Shown here in pieces: positions 5,395-9,109 of a DNA stretch of 9,109 bases. Location of the stretch: contig JAHFHN010000024.1 in NCBI GenBank assembly GCA_023246885.1, positions 1 to 9,109 of the forward strand, in the 5' to 3' direction. The DNA comes from Microcaldota archaeon (GTDB lineage: Archaea; Micrarchaeota; Micrarchaeia; Norongarragalinales; UBA8480). The first letter of the stretch is position 1. Each line of letters starts with the position of its first letter. The position numbers and the translations under genes are program-made. A model generated the notes under the pieces. That model saw only the letters and a list, made by a program, of their open reading frames with translations. It made no database searches and was not told the DNA's origin.

Positions 5395-6443
5395 CATTTA
5401 CGCACAACGCCGGTTTCTGTGTTGACTTCGATTTCGTCTCCGTCTTTGAATAACCTAGTAACAAGACGAGTGCCGATAACACACGGAATTTTTAATTCTC
5501 TACTTACAATTGCAGCATGGCAAGTTACCCCGCCTTCGTCAGTCACAATTGCACTTGCTTTTTTCATAGCCGGTATAAAATCTGGAACCGTCATTGGAGT
5601 TACTAATACCGCTCCGTTTGAAAAATCTTGCAATTGTTCTACGGCATATATTATTTTCACTTTTCCTTTCACGATACCGCCATTGTACGCAACTGCCCCT
5701 TTAATTTCATTTCCGCTTGGCTTTTCTTCTTCGTACAAGTAACCCTTTTCACAAAATAATTTTTTGTAATCACGCAAAGAAAATACTTCTCCGTTAACAT
5801 AAGTGTAACCTGCAGTTCTGCTCTTTATTTCATTCCAATTAATACTTTCATCACGTGCAAGCGCTAGAGTTTCTTTTTCGTTCATGAACTTCGCGAGTTT
5901 TTCAGACTGCTTCGCTTCTTTTAATTTCGGAAGCATAAGTATACGCAGCAACGCGTCAAACGCTTCAAATGTACCCTCTGCAAATATACGGTCTTCAAAT
6001 GCCGCAGCAATAGTTTTATCCCCGTTTGACAACTTTTTTACATCTTCAGCCCAAGCAGATGGAATCAATAGAGTAAACCGATAAGTCGGGTAAAGCGCAA
6101 TGAAACTCTTGCGTATTTCTATAAACTTTTTTTCATCTAGTTGCCCATCTGCATATAATTTTTTGATTAATGCTTTGCAGAACTCAACATGTTTTCTAAA
6201 TGGCGCCCTTATTTTCAAGTAGTAATAATTATCTTGCGTTAATTTAGCGAGAAAAGCTTGCTTTACTGCTTCTAAGTCGTTTTCTAGATAAAAATAAGTA
6301 ACTGACAAACCATTACTATATGAAAGATTTGCTTGATAAGCAGTACCGAGAGTTGTTTGAAAATTCTCACCTTGTGCAAAACGCCACCAATCGCTAACAG
6401 TAATAGATAAGTCACGCGTAAAAGTTTTGACAATTTTTTCCAC
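5391..6443 (-). CDS. PEP-utilizer mobile (phosphohistidine) domain protein, 350 aa
   Basis: The C-terminus (about 247-350) is the swivelling phosphohistidine domain of PEP synthase, pyruvate phosphate dikinase and rifampin phosphotransferase (PF00391). 'TDEGGVTCHAAIVSREL' at 301-317 has H309 as the predicted phosphorylated His, followed by 'IPCVIGT' and 'LFKDGDEIEVNTETGVVRK'. Residues 1-245 are mostly helical ('FTRDLSITVSDWWRF' at 8-22) and correspond to no ATP-grasp (PPDK_N) or PEP-binding TIM-barrel domain, so it cannot carry out PEP synthesis alone. It may pass phosphate in complex with a separate kinase domain, or act on an unknown substrate as the middle and C-terminal parts of rifampin phosphotransferase do. 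The GTG start is well supported by GGAGAT (6448-6453), 6 nt after GGAG. It follows its longer relative by 26 nt, so the two form an operon. The tail overlaps the lipoprotein gene by 3 nt within a shared CTAG. Confidence 0.88.
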   Translation of the reverse strand: MEKIVKTFTRDLSITVSDWWRFAQGENFQTTLGTAYQANLSYSNGLSVTYFYLENDLEAVKQAFLAKLTQDNYYYLKIRAPFRKHVEFCKALIKKLYADGQLDEKKFIEIRKSFIALYPTYRFTLLIPSAWAEDVKKLSNGDKTIAAAFEDRIFAEGTFEAFDALLRILMLPKLKEAKQSEKLAKFMNEKETLALARDESINWNEIKSRTAGYTYVNGEVFSLRDYKKLFCEKGYLYEEEKPSGNEIKGAVAYNGGIVKGKVKIIYAVEQLQDFSNGAVLVTPMTVPDFIPAMKKASAIVTDEGGVTCHAAIVSRELKIPCVIGTRLVTRLFKDGDEIEVNTETGVVRKC

Positions 6444-6447
6444 TCTA

Positions 6448-6453
6448 ATCTCC
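6448..6453 (-). promoter_or_regulatory. Strong Shine-Dalgarno fixing a GTG start
   Basis: The minus strand reads GGAGAT, then TAGA, then GTG. This is the clearest ribosome binding site in the window. It supports the GTG at 6443 and translation from an internal position of a polycistronic mRNA. Confidence 0.7.
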
Positions 6454-6469
6454 TTTTTTCTTTCTAGTT

Positions 6470-7915
6470 TCAGACTTTCCTTACAACTCCCTTACTTGCA
6501 TCAACTTCTACTTTGTCGCCATCTTTAAGCCACTTCGTTGCCACCTTAGTACCAGTAATACAAGGAATGTGCAACTCTCTGCTTACAATTGCCGCGTGAC
6601 AAGTTAATCCGCCTGTGTCAGTTATAATTGCAGCTGCTAGTTTCATTACTGGCAACAGCGCAGGGTTAGTTGAAACACTTACAAGCACATCTCCCTCGTT
6701 CATTTTGCCGAAGTCAGCAACTGAATTAACAATTTTAACTATTCCAGTTACTTTGCCCGGCACAGCAGTTGCGCCGCGTAATTGACTTATGTTTTTATCT
6801 AATTTCTGGCGAATTATGTGATTTTTCCTAAAGCGTTCAGCTTCTATTCCAGAATAAATTTTCATTCCATTTGGTTCAATTAAACACACACAGGATTTGC
6901 GCCTTTCTTGCAACAACCCGATATCAAGCGGTTTTCCATTTACAGCTGCCTTCATTTCTTCTAGTGTCTGAAAACGGAATAATTCAAGCGGAATTCCACT
7001 TCTGCGAGAAGCTTCTTTAATCCACGTTTCAAAGTAGTAAATGCTTTTAATTTGAATTTCTTTTCTAAACGGTTTAAGCCAAGATATTTTGCGTGCAATG
7101 CGAAACATTTTCAGCATTTCTGAAGAAACTAGTTTCTCAAATTCATTTTGTTTCTTTTTTATTTCAGCAATTTTACTTTGCTTTTCTTTTAATTTAGCAG
7201 CGGCATTAAAAGTAGGATCCTTTTTTACTGATGCAAGTAGCGCTTGATAATATTGCAAGTCCCATTTTGTTGGCCCACGCCAAGCCCATGGAATCCACAC
7301 AAATTTCTCACTGTGCTTCACTAGTGCGGTTTGTATTTGACTTTCCGGAAGCATTGCAAGTTTAAGGAATTCTTCTTCTTCAATTGCCTGCCATGTCTTA
7401 TCTTCGGTGTTGGTTGTCAGAATAGAAAACATTTCGTCTGCAGATTGTGGAAAACTTTTGCGCAAGTACGCTTGCAAATGGTTGGTTAAATGCAAATCAG
7501 GTTCAAAGTCAAGTGCAGGAAGCAATAAACCCCATGAAAAAGACGGAGTAACCTTTGCAATATACGTGTTGAGAATCTCAATCATTTCTTCTGATGTTTT
7601 TTCCTTGAGATCGGTTTTTGAAATTTTCATGGCATAGTCGGCTGCTTCGTTTGCAAGTGGAAGTACGTTCTTCTCAATTTCGTCAACGTACTCTGGATTT
7701 TTTTTGAGTCGATCAAAAACAATTTTACCCGATTTCATCCACCCGTTGTCAAGACAAAAATGGAATTCACCATCGTGAAAATCAAGAGTCCAACTTACGT
7801 TGAACCCAACTAGCCCCTTCCAGCCAGTAGCAGTACCTAAGGGCGGGAGACAACTTGCAAAAGGTGCTCCATTAAAGTCAGTTTCTACATCAAAAAATTC
7901 GGTTTTCATTTCCAT
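6470..7915 (-). CDS. PEP-utilizer mobile (phosphohistidine) domain protein, 481 aa
   Basis: Longer relative of the downstream gene. The C-terminal domain (about 380-481) carries 'TDTGGLTCHAAIVSREL' with H440 as the predicted phospho-acceptor, then 'IPCITGTKVATKWLKDGDKV'. The first roughly 375 residues are helical, with 'LDFHDGEFHFCLDNGWM' near 44-60, a Trp/Pro patch 'WIPWAWRGP' near 207-215, and a Lys/Glu-rich probable coiled coil at about 240-270 (LKEKQSKIAEIKKKQ). The region 'FRKEIQIKSIYYFETWIKEA' is typical of the linker helices of stand-alone PEP-mobile proteins. No ATP-grasp signature or PEP-binding barrel is present. The start was taken as ATG 7915, with GTGAT about 7 nt upstream; ATG 7909 is equally possible, and a GTG at 7927 would add four residues. 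Outside the His domain the two neighbours differ strongly, so they are ancient rather than recent duplicates. Confidence 0.88.
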   Translation of the reverse strand: MEMKTEFFDVETDFNGAPFASCLPPLGTATGWKGLVGFNVSWTLDFHDGEFHFCLDNGWMKSGKIVFDRLKKNPEYVDEIEKNVLPLANEAADYAMKISKTDLKEKTSEEMIEILNTYIAKVTPSFSWGLLLPALDFEPDLHLTNHLQAYLRKSFPQSADEMFSILTTNTEDKTWQAIEEEEFLKLAMLPESQIQTALVKHSEKFVWIPWAWRGPTKWDLQYYQALLASVKKDPTFNAAAKLKEKQSKIAEIKKKQNEFEKLVSSEMLKMFRIARKISWLKPFRKEIQIKSIYYFETWIKEASRRSGIPLELFRFQTLEEMKAAVNGKPLDIGLLQERRKSCVCLIEPNGMKIYSGIEAERFRKNHIIRQKLDKNISQLRGATAVPGKVTGIVKIVNSVADFGKMNEGDVLVSVSTNPALLPVMKLAAAIITDTGGLTCHAAIVSRELHIPCITGTKVATKWLKDGDKVEVDASKGVVRKV

Positions 7916-7953
7916 TGAACAAATCACTTTTTTTCTAAACTATTTAGTAAAAG

Positions 7954-8064
7954 TTAGATAAATTTACATGTTTTGTTTTGAATAACTATTGGTTCAGTCT
8001 CCTTTGACAAGATTTTGTACACTAAGGCTAAAAGTACACAAAATACAAGAAATTCAAAAAACAT
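7954..8064 (-). CDS. Possible 36-residue single-pass membrane microprotein
   Basis: The only reading frame found in the 215-nt gap between the HTH_10 gene and the PEP-domain pair. ATG 8062-8064 to TAA 7954-7956 gives 36 aa: an uninterrupted hydrophobic segment at residues 2-16 (FFEFLVFCVLLALVY), then a charged tail (KILSKETEP...) ending CKFI. This is the layout of a small one-helix membrane protein with a cytosolic tail. A TATA-like TTTTATAG (8105-8112) sits about 44 nt upstream of the ATG, leaving a short leader; there is no Shine-Dalgarno. Against it, T-rich DNA yields hydrophobic codons by chance, the ORF is short, and two T6 runs (8069-8074 and 8056-8061) could instead be terminators of the HTH_10 gene. 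No homologue is recognised. Confidence 0.35.
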   Translation of the reverse strand: MFFEFLVFCVLLALVYKILSKETEPIVIQNKTCKFI

Positions 8065-8094
8065 AAGCAAAAAAGAAGCAAAGAGGAACGTTAA

Positions 8095-8124
8095 CTTAAC
8101 CCCGCTATAAAACGGGTTTTTAAG
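8095..8124. other. Hairpin with TATA-containing loop between HTH_10 gene and PEP cluster
   Basis: CTTAA (8095-8099) pairs with TTAAG (8120-8124), and CCCG (8101-8104) pairs with CGGG (8113-8116), around the loop CTATAAAA, with a small internal loop. On the + strand it ends in CGGG-TTTTT, like an intrinsic terminator, but no + strand gene reads into it. On the - strand it follows the HTH_10 stop by 18 nt and holds a TATA-like element in the loop. It could be a 3'-end hairpin, a promoter or both. Confidence 0.4.
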
Positions 8125-8142
8125 AACTTGAACTTGGAAGGT

Positions 8143-8781
8143 TTAGTCTGCAGCTGCTGCATGCATTATGATTGACTCTGCGCGTTGTAGTCTCTCCCTG
8201 AACGTAGTGTAAGGAACTCGCGCGTTTTTGGCAATATCTTCAAGGCTCTTTTTGCGCGGAATATCGTAATACCCGCCAGCTTTAGCAAGGATAAATGCAT
8301 CGCGCTGTTTATCTGATAACCGGCTAATTAATGGTTCTGCGGCAAATACAATGTGCTTTATGCGTTTTAATGACAGTATTTCAGCTTTACCGCGAACTTT
8401 TTTTACTTTCGTATATACTGCTTGAATTGCTTTTTTGTCGTGGCTTGCTACTTCCCAGTATTGGAACCCATCTTTGAATACGATTGGTTGAGTGAGAAAA
8501 ACTTCGCTTGAAAGCACAATAGTGTGAAAAGCCTTTAACTCCGGGACACGAAAGAAGCATTTGTTCTCGTCAACTTCTAGAACTTGGTAGTGAAAGCTTT
8601 TCTGGAGCCTGGCAACTGCTTTTTGCCAATCTGTGCCAGTAAATACAACAACTTTGTTATGAAAGAGTTTGGCACCTTTTTTGAACACATTCAAATAGTA
8701 AACAGTGGCCGTAACATCTAACCCTTGTGTTGCTGGAGCAATTATACTATCATGCCAAACCTTGAAACGCGCAATCCACAT
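8143..8781 (-). CDS. HTH_10 (bacterio-opsin activator type) transcriptional regulator
   Basis: DNA-binding regulator of the archaeal Bat/HTH_10 family (PF04967). The C-terminal residues 154-206 carry the hallmark: 'LSDKQRDAFILAKAGGYYDIP' precedes the helix-turn-helix 'SLEDIAKNARVPYTTFRERLQRAE', which matches the family pattern L-T-x-R-Q-x-x-x-L-x-x-A-x-x-x-G-Y-Y-x-x-P-R. The first roughly 150 residues are an alpha/beta sensory-type region beginning 'MWIARFKVWHDSII', typical of stand-alone archaeal members; the ligand is unknown. I prefer ATG 8781 (212 aa) over GTG 8796, because homologous proteins as I know them begin at this 'MW-x-x-x-FK' stretch. The GTG start would abut the upstream stop (8797) exactly. 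It is translated right after a winged-helix gene, so the two are one operon. The PEP-domain pair downstream is a candidate target. Confidence 0.88.
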   Translation of the reverse strand: MWIARFKVWHDSIIAPATQGLDVTATVYYLNVFKKGAKLFHNKVVVFTGTDWQKAVARLQKSFHYQVLEVDENKCFFRVPELKAFHTIVLSSEVFLTQPIVFKDGFQYWEVASHDKKAIQAVYTKVKKVRGKAEILSLKRIKHIVFAAEPLISRLSDKQRDAFILAKAGGYYDIPRKKSLEDIAKNARVPYTTFRERLQRAESIIMHAAAAD

Positions 8782-8796
8782 GCTAAAATAATTCAC

Positions 8797-9109
8797 TTAA
8801 TTGTTTTTAACCCAACTATCCGTACCAGATATAAGTAGGTACTTTTTCAAATCAACTGCCTCAGTGGCGAACCGCCAGTATGTGCGCCGGCCAATTTCTT
8901 CTTTTGTAAGAATGCCTTCGTTGGCGAGTTTGTTGAAAAACACGCTTACGGACATATAAGTTCCACCAGTGCGGTTCTCCTTCAAATCACGAAGAAGGTT
9001 AGAGATTGTGGTGCGTTCTAATTTCGCGAGGTTTTCCAACGCGTTTAACCGTAATTTACTTGGCTCGTTCCGTGCTAGGACGATAAACCAATTTTGTAAG
9101 TTGCGCTTT
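8797..9109 (-). CDS. Winged-helix DNA-binding protein, C-terminal 103 residues (5' cut by window edge)
   Basis: The frame is open to the right edge and ends at TAA 8797-8799. The TTG at 9039 is therefore probably internal; reading upstream adds 'KRNLQNWFIVLARNEPSKLR' and then LNA. The order of helices fits a winged-helix/ArsR-like fold: a helix 'LRLNALENLAKLERTTISNL', then 'TYMSVSVFFNKLANEGIL' as the probable recognition helix, then 'GRRTYWRF' as the wing. The final roughly 30 residues are polar. It is probably a transcription factor, ligand unknown. The stop codon lies 15 nt before the preferred HTH_10 start, so the pair is likely translationally coupled. The subfamily is uncertain because the N-terminus is missing. 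Confidence 0.75.
   Translation of the reverse strand, partial: KRNLQNWFIVLARNEPSKLRLNALENLAKLERTTISNLLRDLKENRTGGTYMSVSVFFNKLANEGILTKEEIGRRTYWRFATEAVDLKKYLLISGTDSWVKNN

Noticed and set aside
8095..8124. Plus-strand intrinsic terminator
   Set aside because: The shape fits (CCCG...CGGG then TTTTT), but no plus-strand gene ends nearby; kept only as a hairpin or possible minus-strand element.

Overview
The window looks archaeal, probably from a small-genome (DPANN-type) lineage, though the phylum cannot be named from sequence alone. The evidence is a tRNA-Gly gene split at position 37/38 by a 61-nt intron and lacking an encoded CCA, an Alg7/AglH-like GlcNAc-1-P transferase, an HTH_10 (bacterio-opsin-activator type) regulator, stand-alone PEP-utilizer 'mobile' domain proteins, TATA-like boxes 25-30 nt upstream of start codons (leaderless transcripts), and a lipoprotein with a stalk dense in N-glycosylation sequons.

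Layout. (1) 1-889, + strand: a polytopic sugar-1-phosphate transferase that starts N-glycan lipid assembly. It is cut by the window's left edge and interrupted by a one-base frameshift near 489-505. (2) 916-2935, - strand: reading in the direction of transcription, an intron-containing tRNA-Gly(CCC), an unrecognised basic protein, a DUF1653 protein and GalU (UTP-glucose-1-phosphate uridylyltransferase). GalU converges on the transferase. (3) 3002-5394, + strand: glyA (serine hydroxymethyltransferase), divergent from the tRNA-Gly, then a secreted cysteine-rich lipoprotein with its own TATA box. (4) 5391-9109, - strand: in transcription order, a winged-helix protein (cut by the right edge), an HTH_10 regulator, a possible 36-residue membrane microprotein, and two tandem, diverged proteins that each end in a PEP-utilizer phosphohistidine domain and carry no ATP-grasp domain.

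How the genes may work together. The Alg7-like enzyme and GalU supply the lipid-linked sugar and a nucleotide sugar for surface glycosylation, and the lipoprotein is an obvious potential substrate with ten N-X-S/T sequons. GlyA and tRNA-Gly share a 66-bp divergent control region. The right-hand cluster (two DNA-binding proteins, a possible membrane peptide and two orphan phosphohistidine-domain proteins) is the part least explained by known biology. It may be a small regulated phosphotransfer module whose ATP-grasp partner lies elsewhere; that reading is inference.

No CRISPR array, insertion sequence, rRNA or origin was seen. Apart from the tRNA, the non-coding gaps are short. The largest, 7928-8142, holds the possible microprotein gene and its putative promoter.
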